A DNA stretch of 64,000 bases from GCA-003244245 sp963823755 (GCA_963823755.1 CAWGMP010000017.1:884156-948155); one strand, 5' to 3'; shown: positions 29,364 through 39,151, counted from the first letter of the stretch. Notes: a model not told the origin generated them from the letters alone. A program made the numbers and translations.

Positions 29364-29369
29364 AGTATA
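29364..29369 (-). promoter_or_regulatory. Candidate -10 element for phoU
   Basis: An AT-rich patch (29360-29400) in otherwise GC-rich DNA contains TATACT on the minus strand, about 110 bases before the phoU start. CTTACTT occurs twice on the plus strand in the same patch (29372-29378 and 29391-29397). No clear -35 hexamer lies 16-18 bases away, so this is tentative. Confidence 0.35.
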
Positions 29370-29455
29370 CCCTTACTTAACTTAGTCACACTTACTTTCT
29401 TGGCGAGTAGTCGGACCGCCGGAGCTCATGGCACCACCTGGCCTATGGCATGGCA

Positions 29456-30517
29456 TCAGGAAGGGCGGATCACCGTGACGGTACCGTCGCCTCTGGCGGT
29501 GATGTAGGCCGTGCTGTCGGGGGCGATCGCCACCTCGTCAGGGGAGTAACCGACGAAGGATGTACTGATCACCGTCGCGGTGGCGGTGTCGATCACGCTC
29601 ATGGTGTCCTCGCCGACGTTGACCACGAGGGCGTGGTGACTGTCGGGGGCAACCGCCAACCCGCGCGGGTTGATGCCCACGGGAATGGTGTTATTGACCT
29701 TCAGGATGGCGTTGTAGATATCGACGCCGAGCTGAGTCGGCAGGTCGATCACGCTCACGGTGTTGTCACCGTAGTTGGTCACGTAAGCATGCCGACCGTC
29801 GGGATCGATCGCCACCTTCTGCGGGGCGCGACCGACGAGCACGGTGCGGGCCACCTTCTGGGTATGGACGTCGATCACGGTGACGGTGTTGCTACCACTA
29901 TTGGCCACATAGGCGAACTCGCCTCTGGGGTCGATCGCAATCCCATCCGGGTTGGCCCCGACCGGTACAGCACCGACCACCTTGAGGTCTCTGCTATTGA
30001 TCACACTGACGGTATTGCCGTAGTAATTGGTCACGAAGGCGAAGTGGTCGCGGGGAAAGACCGTCACACTGCCCGGATTCCGACCGACGGGCACATTTTT
30101 GATCAATTTTCCGGTGGCGGTGTCGAGCACGCTCACCGAGTTCTCGGAGAAGTTGGTCACGAAGGCATGCCGGCTGTCGGGGTCGACTGCCACGCCACGG
30201 GGGTTGGCGCCGACGCGAATACTCCCGACCACCTTCCGACTGGCGGTGTCGATCACCCGGACGGCGTTGTCGGCGTAGCTGGCCACGTAGGTGTGCTTAC
30301 CGTCCGGGTCGACCGCCACTCCCTGTGGGTCACCGCCGACGATCACGGTCGGATTCGGGTTGTCGGCCGCCACGGCAGGGCTGACACCACCGGCCACGGT
30401 GGTCGCGGTGATGACCGCCAACGCAGGCACCAACATCCCCACCCACCGCCGGGACTCGACCCGAACCCGACTGGCTGGTCTGATCTTCCGATGCTTCGCT
30501 GCCGATCGGATCGCCAT
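29456..30517 (-). CDS. Secreted YVTN-type beta-propeller protein
   Basis: 353 residues. The N-terminus is basic, then hydrophobic (VGMLVPALAVITATTVAGGVSPAVAA), giving a signal peptide cleaved near AVAA. The rest is seven or so YVTN repeats such as GVAVDPDSRHAFVTNFSENSVSVLDTATGK and AIDPDGRHAYVTNYGDNTVSVID. Such propellers are often extracellular binding surfaces; no enzymatic residues can be pointed out. The start is ATG 30517 with AGGGGAG upstream. It stands alone, after the sensor kinase gene in genomic order but on the same strand downstream. Confidence 0.85.
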   Translation of the reverse strand: MAIRSAAKHRKIRPASRVRVESRRWVGMLVPALAVITATTVAGGVSPAVAADNPNPTVIVGGDPQGVAVDPDGKHTYVASYADNAVRVIDTASRKVVGSIRVGANPRGVAVDPDSRHAFVTNFSENSVSVLDTATGKLIKNVPVGRNPGSVTVFPRDHFAFVTNYYGNTVSVINSRDLKVVGAVPVGANPDGIAIDPRGEFAYVANSGSNTVTVIDVHTQKVARTVLVGRAPQKVAIDPDGRHAYVTNYGDNTVSVIDLPTQLGVDIYNAILKVNNTIPVGINPRGLAVAPDSHHALVVNVGEDTMSVIDTATATVISTSFVGYSPDEVAIAPDSTAYITARGDGTVTVIRPS

Positions 30518-30629
30518 ACCGCTCTCCCCTTGATCGCCGATGTGCGGCCACGCCACAGGGTGTAACGAGTGTGTCGCTCTGGCGTTCCGCGCCGATCAAG
30601 GCAAGACATCCGGCCGGCTGAGCCGGCGG

Positions 30630-32132
30630 CTAGGCCAGCGGCAGCAGGACGCGGAAGGTGGTGCCGTATCGGGGAGTGGTGCGCAACTCGATGCTGCCGT
30701 TGTGGGCCTCCAGGATGGCCGCCGTGATCGCCAGACCAAGACCCGATCCACCGCGGTGACGGGTACGGCGCCGATCGACCCCGTCCGAACCGGCCCCGCT
30801 CGAACTGACCTCGCCTGAACTGGCCCCCCCTGAACTGGCACTGAAGAACCGGTCGAAGACATGCGAAGCCTGGTCGGCGGGGATGCCGGGCCCCTCGTCG
30901 TGAACCTCCAGCACGCCGAGTGCCGTGTGCTGCTGAGAGATCCCGGCCTGTGCCACCGGAGGTTCCTCCTCCCCCGCCGGCACGTCGCGGCGGACCGCCA
31001 CCCGCACCGGGGTGCCCGCCGGGGTATGCGTGAGTGCGTTGGTGACCAGATTGGTCACCACCTGGCGGAGTTTGTGCTCGTCGCCCAGGACGTGGACCGC
31101 ACCGCTGCTCGCGACCAGTCGCAGCGGACGGTCCGGCTCGCGGGCCTTCGCATCGTGCACCGCGTCGGCGGCCAACACGAGCAGGTCGACGTCGGTGATG
31201 TCCAGCGCCCGTTCCTGGTCCAGCCGGGCCAGCAGCAGCAGATCCTCCACGAGCACGCCCATCCGGGTCGCCTCGGCCTCGATCCGGCCGGTGAGCAACT
31301 CGACCTCGGCCGGCGTGCGGGCACCACCGCGGCGGTAGAGCTCAGCGAACCCGCGGATCGAGGTCAGCGGGGTGCGCAGCTCGTGAGAGGCGTCCGCGAC
31401 GAACTGGCGTAGCCGGTCTTCGGAGCGTTCCCGCTCGTGGAGTGCGGCAGCCAACCGACCCAACATGACGTTGAGCGCAGCGCCCAGCCGGCCGGTCTCG
31501 GTGCGCGGATCGCTGTCGGGCACCCGACGACCCAGCTCCCCACCGGCGATCGCCTCGGCGGTGCTCTCGATTCTGGTCAGCGGGCGCAGCCCGAGCCGGA
31601 CCACGACCGTCGCGACCATCCCGATCAGGGCCAAGACGATGCCACCCACGATGCCCTCGATGATCAGGAGCTGCCGCACGATCGCGTCCACCGGCAACGC
31701 GAGCGACAGCGCCACGGCGCCGACTCGCTGGTCTGGGAGTTCTACCGCGCGGACCCGCCAGGCGCTGCCACCGGCCTGGTCCGGCACGGTGAACGGGCGA
31801 TCCGGATGCCGCTGCACGACGGCCAGGTCCAGCGATGGGCCACCGGACTGACCCGGTTGCTGCCCGACCTGCACGGTGCCATCAGGCCCGAAGATGGTGA
31901 TCAGGTACTCGCTGACCAGCCGTTGCGGATCATCGAAGCTCCGGTGCGCGGGGAAGTGCCGCAGCAGCAGGTCCACCTGATGCTGCAGCCGGCCATCCAC
32001 CTGGTCCTGCAGTTTCTGCCGCAGCAGCGCCACGCTCGCCCCGGCGAACACGACAAGGCCGACCGCGGAGAACACCAGCAGCGTGGCGATCAACCGGCCG
32101 CGCAGGGTGAGCGGCCGGCGGGGGACCCTCAC
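30630..32132 (-). CDS. Two-component sensor histidine kinase
   Basis: 500 residues. A membrane span at 12-36, an extracytoplasmic sensor region of about 115 residues, a second span at about 152-182, then HAMP, HisKA with His250 (DASHELRTPLTSIRG), and HATPase_c with the N box (NLVTNALTHTPAG), G1 (VHDEGPGIP) and G2 (GGSGLGLAI). A Ser/Gly-rich stretch (SSGGASSGEVSSSG) is inserted before the G2 box. The order resembles actinobacterial kinases such as TcrY or PrrB. The start GTG 32132 overlaps the regulator stop by four bases, so the pair is co-translated. Confidence 0.92.
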   Translation of the reverse strand: MRVPRRPLTLRGRLIATLLVFSAVGLVVFAGASVALLRQKLQDQVDGRLQHQVDLLLRHFPAHRSFDDPQRLVSEYLITIFGPDGTVQVGQQPGQSGGPSLDLAVVQRHPDRPFTVPDQAGGSAWRVRAVELPDQRVGAVALSLALPVDAIVRQLLIIEGIVGGIVLALIGMVATVVVRLGLRPLTRIESTAEAIAGGELGRRVPDSDPRTETGRLGAALNVMLGRLAAALHERERSEDRLRQFVADASHELRTPLTSIRGFAELYRRGGARTPAEVELLTGRIEAEATRMGVLVEDLLLLARLDQERALDITDVDLLVLAADAVHDAKAREPDRPLRLVASSGAVHVLGDEHKLRQVVTNLVTNALTHTPAGTPVRVAVRRDVPAGEEEPPVAQAGISQQHTALGVLEVHDEGPGIPADQASHVFDRFFSASSGGASSGEVSSSGAGSDGVDRRRTRHRGGSGLGLAITAAILEAHNGSIELRTTPRYGTTFRVLLPLA

Positions 32133-32869
32133 GGCGCACCGGCGTTGAACACGTCGCGGGGTAGCCGCAGCGTGTATCCGACGCCGCGGATCGTGTGGAT
32201 CAGCGGTAGGTTATTTCGGTCGATCTTGCGGCGCAGGTAGCTGATGTAGGACTCCACGATCCGGCTGTCGCCGCCGAAGTCGTAGTTCCACACCCGATCA
32301 AGGATCTGCGTCTTGCTGACGACCTTGCCCGCATTGACCATCAGGTAACGCAACAAGTTGAACTCGGTCGGGGAAAGCTGCACCACCTGGCCGGCGCGAC
32401 GCACCTCGTGCGCCTCCTCGTCCAACTCCAGGTCGGCGTAGGTCATCGTCGCGCCGCCAGCCTCGCCGTTGAGGTTCGGGTGGGTACGCCGCAGGATCGC
32501 GCGCAGCCGCAGCACCAACTCCTCCAGACTGAACGGCTTGGTCACGTAATCGTCACCCCCCGCGGTGAGTCCGGCGATCCGGTCCTCGATGCCGTCGCGG
32601 GCGGTCAGGAACAGCACCGGTAACTGGTCGTGGGCGGCCCGCAACTGGCGGGCGAGAGTGAAACCGTCGCAGTCCGGCAGCATCACGTCCAACACCACGA
32701 TGTCCGGCACGGCGTGCGCGACGGTGGTCAGGGCCTGGGCTCCGCTGTCCGCCGCGTGCACCTCGAAGCCGGACAGGCGCAGCGAAGCGCACAGCAACGC
32801 CAGGATGTTCGGTTCATCATCGACTACGAGCACACTGGCGCAAGGCTGGTCGTCCACACTCGCCAGCAT
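32129..32869 (-). CDS. OmpR/PhoB-family response regulator
   Basis: 246 residues. Receiver domain with acidic pair Asp17-Asp18 (VVDDEP), phosphoacceptor Asp61 (VVLDVMLPD) and KPF lysine, then a winged-helix DNA-binding domain (VVQLSPTEFNLLRYLMVNAGKVVSKTQIL ... YISYLRRKID). It is the partner of the kinase encoded immediately downstream. ATG 32869 is chosen; an upstream TTG at 32890 is possible, and no strong ribosome site favours either. Confidence 0.92.
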   Translation of the reverse strand: MLASVDDQPCASVLVVDDEPNILALLCASLRLSGFEVHAADSGAQALTTVAHAVPDIVVLDVMLPDCDGFTLARQLRAAHDQLPVLFLTARDGIEDRIAGLTAGGDDYVTKPFSLEELVLRLRAILRRTHPNLNGEAGGATMTYADLELDEEAHEVRRAGQVVQLSPTEFNLLRYLMVNAGKVVSKTQILDRVWNYDFGGDSRIVESYISYLRRKIDRNNLPLIHTIRGVGYTLRLPRDVFNAGAP

Positions 32870-32906
32870 TGCGCAATGGCCTGAGAGCAATCTATGCCGG
32901 GGCTGA

Positions 32907-32940
32907 GACTTCAGTGGCGCGCTGACTTCAGTGGCGCGCT
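32907..32940 (+). repeat. Tandem 17-bp direct repeat
   Basis: GACTTCAGTGGCGCGCT occurs twice in immediate succession, in the region between the response regulator start and the 3' end of the mannosyltransferase-like gene. It could be a binding site for the neighbouring regulator or a simple duplication. Confidence 0.7.
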
Positions 32941-33043
32941 ACGCCGAACGCGTCACGACCGGACTCATGACAACCGCGCGGGTCCGCCGGGCGCCCAGTG
33001 GCAACCCGGCGGACCCTTACCGCGGAGAGAACGTCGGTGGGCT

Positions 33044-35182
33044 TCAGCCAGCCTGACAGTAGTAGAGGACCCCGGTGCGATCGAGAGGCTCGGTCGCGTC
33101 GCGTCGGGCCGGCACGGAACCACCGTAGGAGGCGGGGTCGACGACCGCACAGTGCTGCTGCACCCACTGGGTGCGTTGAGTGGACAATCCACCCCGGCCC
33201 GCTCTGCCGGCGAGGCCATCCCGGCCCTCGCCACCCGGGCCCCCGCCACCCGGGCCTTCGCCACCCCGGCCATCGCGGCCGGTCAGGACGAACCGCAACC
33301 GACCTTGCTGGACCCACCCGGCGAGCGTCGCCACGGTCGGCGCCGGGTCTTGGCCGCTGAACCCACCCATCCCGACGACCGTCGCGTCACTGTGGATGAG
33401 GTAGGCCTCAGCGGCCATCGCCCCGCCCTCCACCGCCAGGGTGATCGGCGTGCCGCCCGAGTTGGCCTGGGCATAGGCCAGGATCTTGCGCTGGTCGGCG
33501 GTCAGATCACCCGCCATGGCGCTCCCCAACCGGGCAGGCAGCTCACGCCGGGCCGGATCGAGCCTGCCGCGCCCGAACGGGGAGCGGGACGGGCCGGCCT
33601 GGGCCATCGCACCACCGCTGGACCCGAACGCGGTCGCCGCCGACCACACACCGGGAGCAAGCAGCAACGCGACCACACCCAACACCCCGGCGACCCGGGA
33701 CCCCCTCGCGGTGAACAGCCGGCCCGCTACCAGTGCCACCACGGCAACGCCGGCGACTGTGACGACGGCATAGCGCAGCCAACCGTTCCACGAGGTGTCC
33801 CGGGACACCAGCACCCAGGCCCAGCCGGCTGTGAGCGTCACCGCTGCCGGAAGCAACAACCAGTGGTATCCACCCGGCTGGCGGTAGTGGCGCCACATCG
33901 CGGCCACGCCGGCGGCGGTCACCGCGGCGACGGCTGGGGCCATCTCCGTGGTGTAGTAGGAGTGGAAGCCCCCTTGAGCGAAGCTCAGCACCAGCCCTAC
34001 CAGCAGCAGCCATCCCCCCCAGAGGAACCACCCGGCGCGGCGCGGCAGGTCCACCGGGGCCCCGGACCGCATCCGGCGGATCCCCGAGATGATCACTGCG
34101 GCCAGCACTGCCAGGCACAACGGCAGCAACCAGCTGATCTGGCCACCGATCTGCTCGCCGAACAAGCGGGTGATACCGGAGGCACCGCCGAACCCGCCCC
34201 CGCCACCCCGGCCACCATCCACCGGGCCACCGCCGGGGCCGCTTCCGAAACCACCAGCGCCGCCACCGAAACCACCGAAACCACCAGGGCCGCCGCTGAA
34301 ACCACCGGGGCCGCCGACCAGTTCGCGGCCGGCCTCACGGCCGAGGATGCGGCCCAGGCCGTTGTAGCCGATCACCAGGTTGAGCACGGACCCATCGGTG
34401 CTACCGCCGATGTAGGGCTTGGGTGCCGGCCAGGCGCCGACCAACGCGACCCACCACAGCGAACTGGCCGCCAGCACCGCACCAGCGCCGACCAGGTCAA
34501 GGACCCGGCGGCGCACCGACGCCGGCGAACCGACCAGGTAGGCCAGGGCGAATACCGGAACCACGATCCAGGCCTGCAACATCTTCGTGACGAAACCCAG
34601 GCCCAGAAACACCGCCGCCAGCATCAACCAGCGAGTCGAACGGCCCGGCTCGACCCGCTGACACACCGAACGGGTGAACGCGTAGGCAGCGGCCACCAGC
34701 AGCAGCACCATCAGGGTGTCGGGGTTGGTGTCCCGGTTGATCGCCACGGTCACCGGGGTGAGCGCGAACACCAGCGCGGCCAGTAGCCCGACACGCTCAC
34801 CCGCCCAGGCCCGCACCGTGCGATGCAGCAGCAACACCGCAGCCACCCCCTCGAGGACCTGGGGCAACAGCAGCGACCAACCGTGATAACCGAAGACCGC
34901 GACAGCGGCCACCATCGGCCACAACGCCATCGGTGGCTTGTCCACGGTCACGACACCCAGCGGATCGAAAGAACCGAACACGAAATCGGTCAGACTCGCC
35001 GACATGGACTTCACCGCAGCGGAGTAATACGGGTTGCCCCACCCTTCGGCGTCGATCCGCCACGCGTACAGCACCGCCGCCAGCACGCAGATCGCCGCGA
35101 GGGCCAGCGAGCGCCACCTGCCGGGCGCTGCTGCTGCGGGCGGGGCGACGACCTGGTCGGGAGCCGTGAGCGTCGCGGTCAC
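33044..35182 (-). CDS. PMT/ArnT-like membrane glycosyltransferase
   Basis: 712 residues. A multi-span GT-C glycosyltransferase: the first external loop holds YYSAAVKSMSASLTDFVFGSFDPLGVVTVDKPPMALW, which contains the acidic and DKPP motif of the PMT_2/ArnT group. It would transfer a sugar from a polyprenyl-phosphate donor outside the membrane. A roughly 50-residue Gly/Pro/Phe-rich segment (repeated GGPGGF and GGFGGGAGGF) interrupts the middle, and another Gly-rich stretch (about 645-665) lies in the C-terminal domain. The start GTG 35182 overlaps the stop of the upstream GT2/GtrA gene by four bases; that gene probably supplies the lipid-linked donor. Confidence 0.85.
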   Translation of the reverse strand: MTATLTAPDQVVAPPAAAAPGRWRSLALAAICVLAAVLYAWRIDAEGWGNPYYSAAVKSMSASLTDFVFGSFDPLGVVTVDKPPMALWPMVAAVAVFGYHGWSLLLPQVLEGVAAVLLLHRTVRAWAGERVGLLAALVFALTPVTVAINRDTNPDTLMVLLLVAAAYAFTRSVCQRVEPGRSTRWLMLAAVFLGLGFVTKMLQAWIVVPVFALAYLVGSPASVRRRVLDLVGAGAVLAASSLWWVALVGAWPAPKPYIGGSTDGSVLNLVIGYNGLGRILGREAGRELVGGPGGFSGGPGGFGGFGGGAGGFGSGPGGGPVDGGRGGGGGFGGASGITRLFGEQIGGQISWLLPLCLAVLAAVIISGIRRMRSGAPVDLPRRAGWFLWGGWLLLVGLVLSFAQGGFHSYYTTEMAPAVAAVTAAGVAAMWRHYRQPGGYHWLLLPAAVTLTAGWAWVLVSRDTSWNGWLRYAVVTVAGVAVVALVAGRLFTARGSRVAGVLGVVALLLAPGVWSAATAFGSSGGAMAQAGPSRSPFGRGRLDPARRELPARLGSAMAGDLTADQRKILAYAQANSGGTPITLAVEGGAMAAEAYLIHSDATVVGMGGFSGQDPAPTVATLAGWVQQGRLRFVLTGRDGRGGEGPGGGGPGGEGRDGLAGRAGRGGLSTQRTQWVQQHCAVVDPASYGGSVPARRDATEPLDRTGVLYYCQAG

Positions 35183-36507
35183 AACGTGCCTTTCGCGTCG
35201 GTGAACTGCCGGGTTTCGCTGGTGGACTGCCGGGTTTCGTCGGTGAACACCCAGCTCCGGAGCAGCAGGAACCGCCCGGCGGTGCCCAGGACCGACGCCG
35301 CCAGCAACACGGCGACCTCCAGCCACCGCGATGGTCGGGCGACCAAGGCCTGCAACGCCAGCAGCGCTCCCGACGTCAGCGCGTAGTACAACGCGAACAC
35401 CACCAAGCCCTGCAGGTGCACCCGCCGTCTCGACACCTCGGCGCCGGCGAAGGTCAGCCGCCGGTTGGCCTCGGTGTTCAGCAAGTTCACCAGCACCAAC
35501 GCAACCAGGTTCGCCACCAGCGGCGGTGACCACGACCGCAACAGTGCATACAGCACGGCGGTAGCCGCCGTGGACACCAGGCCGATCAGCCCGAAGGCCA
35601 CCAGTTGCCACCGCAGCCCGCCCTCGCGCGCAGCGAGTACCGCATCCGGATGCGCGCAGCGAGGCGCCGGCCGCCGGGGCAAGTCCGCCACCCGCGCCGC
35701 ACCGGTGACCTTGGCCCGGGCCACCCGCACCAGCCCCCGGACGTCGGCCACGGCAGTGGACACTATCCGGACCCGGCTGTCAGCGTCCTCGACCCAGTCG
35801 ACGGGCACCTCCTGCACCCGCAACCCGTTGTGTTCGGCGAGCAACAGCAGCTCGGTGTCGAAAAACCACCCGTCGTCCTGCACGTGTGCCAGCAACGGAC
35901 GGACCACGTCGACGCGAGCAGCCTTGAACCCACACTGCGCGTCGGAGAACCGGGCACCGTGACTGAGCCGGATCATCGCGTTGTAACACCTGGAGATCAC
36001 CTCCCGGCGGGGACTGCGCACGGTACGCGCGCCGGGCGCCAACCGGGAACCGATCGCGATGTCGGAGTGACCATTCACCAGCGGAACGACCAACGGCAAC
36101 AACGCGTCCAAACTCGTCGACAGATCGACATCCATGTAGACGACGACGTCGGCATCACTGTATGCCCAGGCGGTGCGCAGCGCGTGACCGCGCCCTTTGC
36201 GGTCCAGGTGCAGCACCCGTATCCGGTCGTCGGACTCGGCGAGCTCAGTCGCCACCCGCAGCACCCCGTCGGTGCTGGCATTGTCCACCACAGTGATCGT
36301 CCACTCGAACGGGAACTGATCGTGGAGGTAGGAACGCAGCACCTGCAGACAGCCCGGCAACGCGCGTTCCTCGTTGTACACCGGCACCACCACATCGACA
36401 GTGGCGGTCCGCCCCACCGACCACCGCTTCGGTTCTGGGTCGGGGGGACCCTCGCGTTCCCCTGCCACCGCAGCACCGCTGATCTCCGCCACCGTCACCA
36501 ACCTCAC
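35179..36507 (-). CDS. GT2 glycosyltransferase fused to GtrA-family membrane domain
   Basis: 442 residues. Residues about 35-265 are a DPM1-like GT2 enzyme: VVVPVYNEERALPGCL, TVVDNASTDG, the DxD motif in VVYMDVDLSTSLD, and DAQCGFKAAR. Residues about 295-425 hold four membrane spans of the GtrA type (LIGLVSTAATAVLYALLRSW ... LNTEANRRLTFAG). The first domain should make a polyprenyl-phosphate sugar, and GtrA domains are thought to flip it. A short direct repeat (ETRQSTSETRQFT) marks the C-terminus. Operon with the GT-C enzyme that would use the product. Start at GTG 36507, with a nearby GTG as an alternative. Confidence 0.88.
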   Translation of the reverse strand: MRLVTVAEISGAAVAGEREGPPDPEPKRWSVGRTATVDVVVPVYNEERALPGCLQVLRSYLHDQFPFEWTITVVDNASTDGVLRVATELAESDDRIRVLHLDRKGRGHALRTAWAYSDADVVVYMDVDLSTSLDALLPLVVPLVNGHSDIAIGSRLAPGARTVRSPRREVISRCYNAMIRLSHGARFSDAQCGFKAARVDVVRPLLAHVQDDGWFFDTELLLLAEHNGLRVQEVPVDWVEDADSRVRIVSTAVADVRGLVRVARAKVTGAARVADLPRRPAPRCAHPDAVLAAREGGLRWQLVAFGLIGLVSTAATAVLYALLRSWSPPLVANLVALVLVNLLNTEANRRLTFAGAEVSRRRVHLQGLVVFALYYALTSGALLALQALVARPSRWLEVAVLLAASVLGTAGRFLLLRSWVFTDETRQSTSETRQFTDAKGTL

Positions 36508-36892
36508 CCCACCCGTAGAGAGCCGTTTGCGAACCTGCGCCTTCCAGGTATGGCCGGGTGACGTGCGAGCAGCCTGGACGCAACCTCAAAGTTCACTGGG
36601 AGCGCAGCGCGACCGTTCGCCAACCTGAACGGGACGCCCGCCGGGGTCGATGTTCTGGTCGATATGGGAACGGTCCACATGAAGATTTGCGATCTTGAGG
36701 CTAGGGCACTGGGGTAGATCGACGACTGTCACATTATGGAATGGCCCATCCGCAAACGATCACGCCGACGTACCGGCCAACATCAGGTGTGGATCTGGGT
36801 TTACCGGCTCCCGGGCGAGTAGCGTGGATTCGGGTGCTGCCTCGGCGTGGCGCGTGGGGGGACTGGGTGGTACTCGACGAGGGCAGTGGGTG
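36508..36892. other. Divergent intergenic region
   Basis: 385 bases between the divergent GT2/GtrA gene and the ABC importer operon. No coding frame is convincing. Promoters in both directions are expected here, but no motif stands out. Confidence 0.5.
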
Positions 36893-38200
36893 ATGAACCG
36901 CGCCAAGCGTGGCGTTCTCTCGACGATTGCCTGTGCGGCCGCGCTGATCATCGCGGCCTGCGGCGGCGGAGACAGCGGAGGTGGGAACTCAGGGTTCGCG
37001 CCGCGCGACAAGGTGTCGATCAAGGGTCAAGAGATCGACGTCGTGCTGCCGTACAAGGTCCCGGAGCGGCTGCTGGCCGAGTTCACCCGCGAGACCGGTG
37101 TGACCGTGAGCGTCAACGTCGCCAGTTGGGACGCGGTGCGCTCCAAGCTGGTCGTGGCCAACACGGCGAAGGCCTACGTCGCCGACGTGACGGAGTTCGA
37201 CTGGTCCTACACGGGTCATTTCGCCGCCGCGGGGTGGTACGAGCCGGTCGAGAAGGTGCTCGATCCGGCGCTGGTGGCCGATCTTTCCCAGGCTGATGCG
37301 GCTTTCACCGTGGGCGGCCACACCTACGCGGTCTGCTACCTGAACGATTATCGTCTGTCGCTGTACAACACCACGATGTTCACGGCGGCCGGCTTGAGCG
37401 GGTTCCCGACGACGTTCGCCGAACTCGGCCCGGCGATAACCAAGCTGCAGGCCTCGGGTGTGCGCTATCCGCTCGGCATACCGATGGCCGCCACGGAAGG
37501 CGGAGTCACGCCGTGGTACCTGCTCACCCTGGCGATGGGCGGCCAGCTCTTCGACAAGGACTTCAAGCCCCTGTTCGCTGACCCTGGCTCGGCCGGCTAC
37601 CAGGCCTTGCAGTTCGAGGTCGACGCGCTCAAGAACGGCTGGGTCTCCCCGGGCAGCGTCACGCTCGACAACGGACCTGCCTTCGACCGGTTCGCCGCCG
37701 GCTCAAGCGCGATCCTCCTCGCCGCAAGCCCCGGCAACCTGCCGACCGCCAACGACCCCGAGAAGTCGAGCATCGCCCCCCACGCCAAGCCCGCGCTCGT
37801 CCCCGGCGTCCACGGTCCGGGCACGACGTTCGGCCTGCCCGAGGGCCTGGCGATCCCGGTGACGGCCCGGCATAAGGACGCGGCCCGCGCCTTCATCGAG
37901 TGGTGGATGCAGCCGGCCAACCTGCGCGTGCTCTACCAGGAAGCGGGCATGCTGCCCTGCCGCAGCTCGGTGATCACTTCAATGGCCCACAGCGGCGAGC
38001 TCGAGGGCGGAACCGTCCTGAGCGACGAGTTCGCCCATGTCGAGCCGCTGTTCGGCCAAGGCGCGCCGAAGTGGTACGGCCAGTTCAGCTCCACCGCGCA
38101 GGGCTTGCTCAACGCCGCGGTGAAAGGCGATATGAGCGTCGAGGCGGCGCTCAAGCAGCTCGCCGCGGAGGCGACCGAGCTGGCCGCCTCCGGTTCGTAG
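36893..38200 (+). CDS. Sugar ABC transporter, substrate-binding lipoprotein
   Basis: 435 residues. A lipoprotein signal with lipobox IAAC, lipidated at Cys23, is followed by a family 1 (MalE-like) binding protein: VVLPYKVPERLLAEFTRETGVTVSVNV, AVCYLNDYRLSLYNTTMFTAAGL, PTTFAELGPAI and PAFDRFAAGSSAILLAASPG. The start is ATG 36893, which places the signal peptide at the N-terminus; the frame further upstream is not coding. First gene of a four-gene importer operon; the substrate is probably an oligosaccharide or sugar derivative, not identifiable here. Confidence 0.92.
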   Translation: MNRAKRGVLSTIACAAALIIAACGGGDSGGGNSGFAPRDKVSIKGQEIDVVLPYKVPERLLAEFTRETGVTVSVNVASWDAVRSKLVVANTAKAYVADVTEFDWSYTGHFAAAGWYEPVEKVLDPALVADLSQADAAFTVGGHTYAVCYLNDYRLSLYNTTMFTAAGLSGFPTTFAELGPAITKLQASGVRYPLGIPMAATEGGVTPWYLLTLAMGGQLFDKDFKPLFADPGSAGYQALQFEVDALKNGWVSPGSVTLDNGPAFDRFAAGSSAILLAASPGNLPTANDPEKSSIAPHAKPALVPGVHGPGTTFGLPEGLAIPVTARHKDAARAFIEWWMQPANLRVLYQEAGMLPCRSSVITSMAHSGELEGGTVLSDEFAHVEPLFGQGAPKWYGQFSSTAQGLLNAAVKGDMSVEAALKQLAAEATELAASGS

Positions 38201-38206
38201 CCGGCG

Positions 38207-39151
38207 ATGGGCTCGGACATCGGCGAGGGGGATGTGGACAGCGGCGGCTCGTTGTCGGGGCGCTGCCGGCCGGTCGATCTCGCCGCGCGGGAGGCGGCTC
38301 GGGCCGGCATGCTGATGGTGGCACCCGCGGTGATCATCACCGCGACGCTTGTCATCTACCCGCTGGCCAAGGGCTTCCAGGCAAGCCTGGAGTCCGGGAA
38401 CGCGGCGATCGGCGGGCAACCGCACTTCGTCGGGCTAGGCAACTACAGCGACGTCCTGAGTTCCACGACCGCGCGCGACGCGATCGTGCACACGCTCATC
38501 TACGTGGCGCTGGCGGTGACACTCGAGCTCGCGCTCGGGCTGATCGTCGCCGTGGCGCTGCACCGGGTCTTTCGTGGACGCGGCATCGTGCTGGCGATCC
38601 TCATCCTGCCGTGGGCACTTCCCTCCGTGGTCAGCGGCGTGCTGTGGCGGCGTGTCTTCGACCCCGACAGCGGGCTGCTCAACAGCGCGCTTGCGCAGCT
38701 GCACATCGCCAGCCACCCGCACGTGTGGCTGGCCAGTCGCGGCTGGGCACTGGCGTTCATCACGATCGTGCATGTCTGGGGCGTCCTGCCGCTGGTCAGT
38801 CTCATCCTCATCGCGGGGCTCCAGAGCATCCCCGAGGAGGTCTACAGCGCCGCAGCGGTCGATGGCGCGACGCCGCTGCGCCAGTTCCGCCACCTCACGC
38901 TGCCGCTGCTTCGGCCCTCGATCGCAGTCGCGTTGACCGTCGGCACGGTCTGGGCGACCAAGATCTTCGACGAGATCTACGTGCTCAACGGCACGGCGCT
39001 GAACACGCGCTCGATCCTCATGGAGGTCTACAACACCACGTTCGTCAACGCCGACTTCGCCCACGGCAGTGCGCTCGCGTTCCTGCTCACCGCCCTCACC
39101 GCGCTGTTCGCGGCCTGCTACGCAGTCACCTTCAGGAGGTCGACGACGTGA
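38207..39151 (+). CDS. Sugar ABC transporter permease (MalF/UgpA-like)
   Basis: 314 residues with six membrane spans and the EAA loop IPEEVYSAAAVDGATPLRQF before the fifth span, the contact site for the ATPase. It starts six bases after the binding-protein stop and overlaps the next permease by four bases. Confidence 0.92.
   Translation: MGSDIGEGDVDSGGSLSGRCRPVDLAAREAARAGMLMVAPAVIITATLVIYPLAKGFQASLESGNAAIGGQPHFVGLGNYSDVLSSTTARDAIVHTLIYVALAVTLELALGLIVAVALHRVFRGRGIVLAILILPWALPSVVSGVLWRRVFDPDSGLLNSALAQLHIASHPHVWLASRGWALAFITIVHVWGVLPLVSLILIAGLQSIPEEVYSAAAVDGATPLRQFRHLTLPLLRPSIAVALTVGTVWATKIFDEIYVLNGTALNTRSILMEVYNTTFVNADFAHGSALAFLLTALTALFAACYAVTFRRSTT

Noticed and set aside
32894..34786. 630-codon plus-strand frame opposite the GT-C glycosyltransferase
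   Set aside because: Low-complexity Pro/Arg/Gln content reflecting the antisense of Gly-rich codons.
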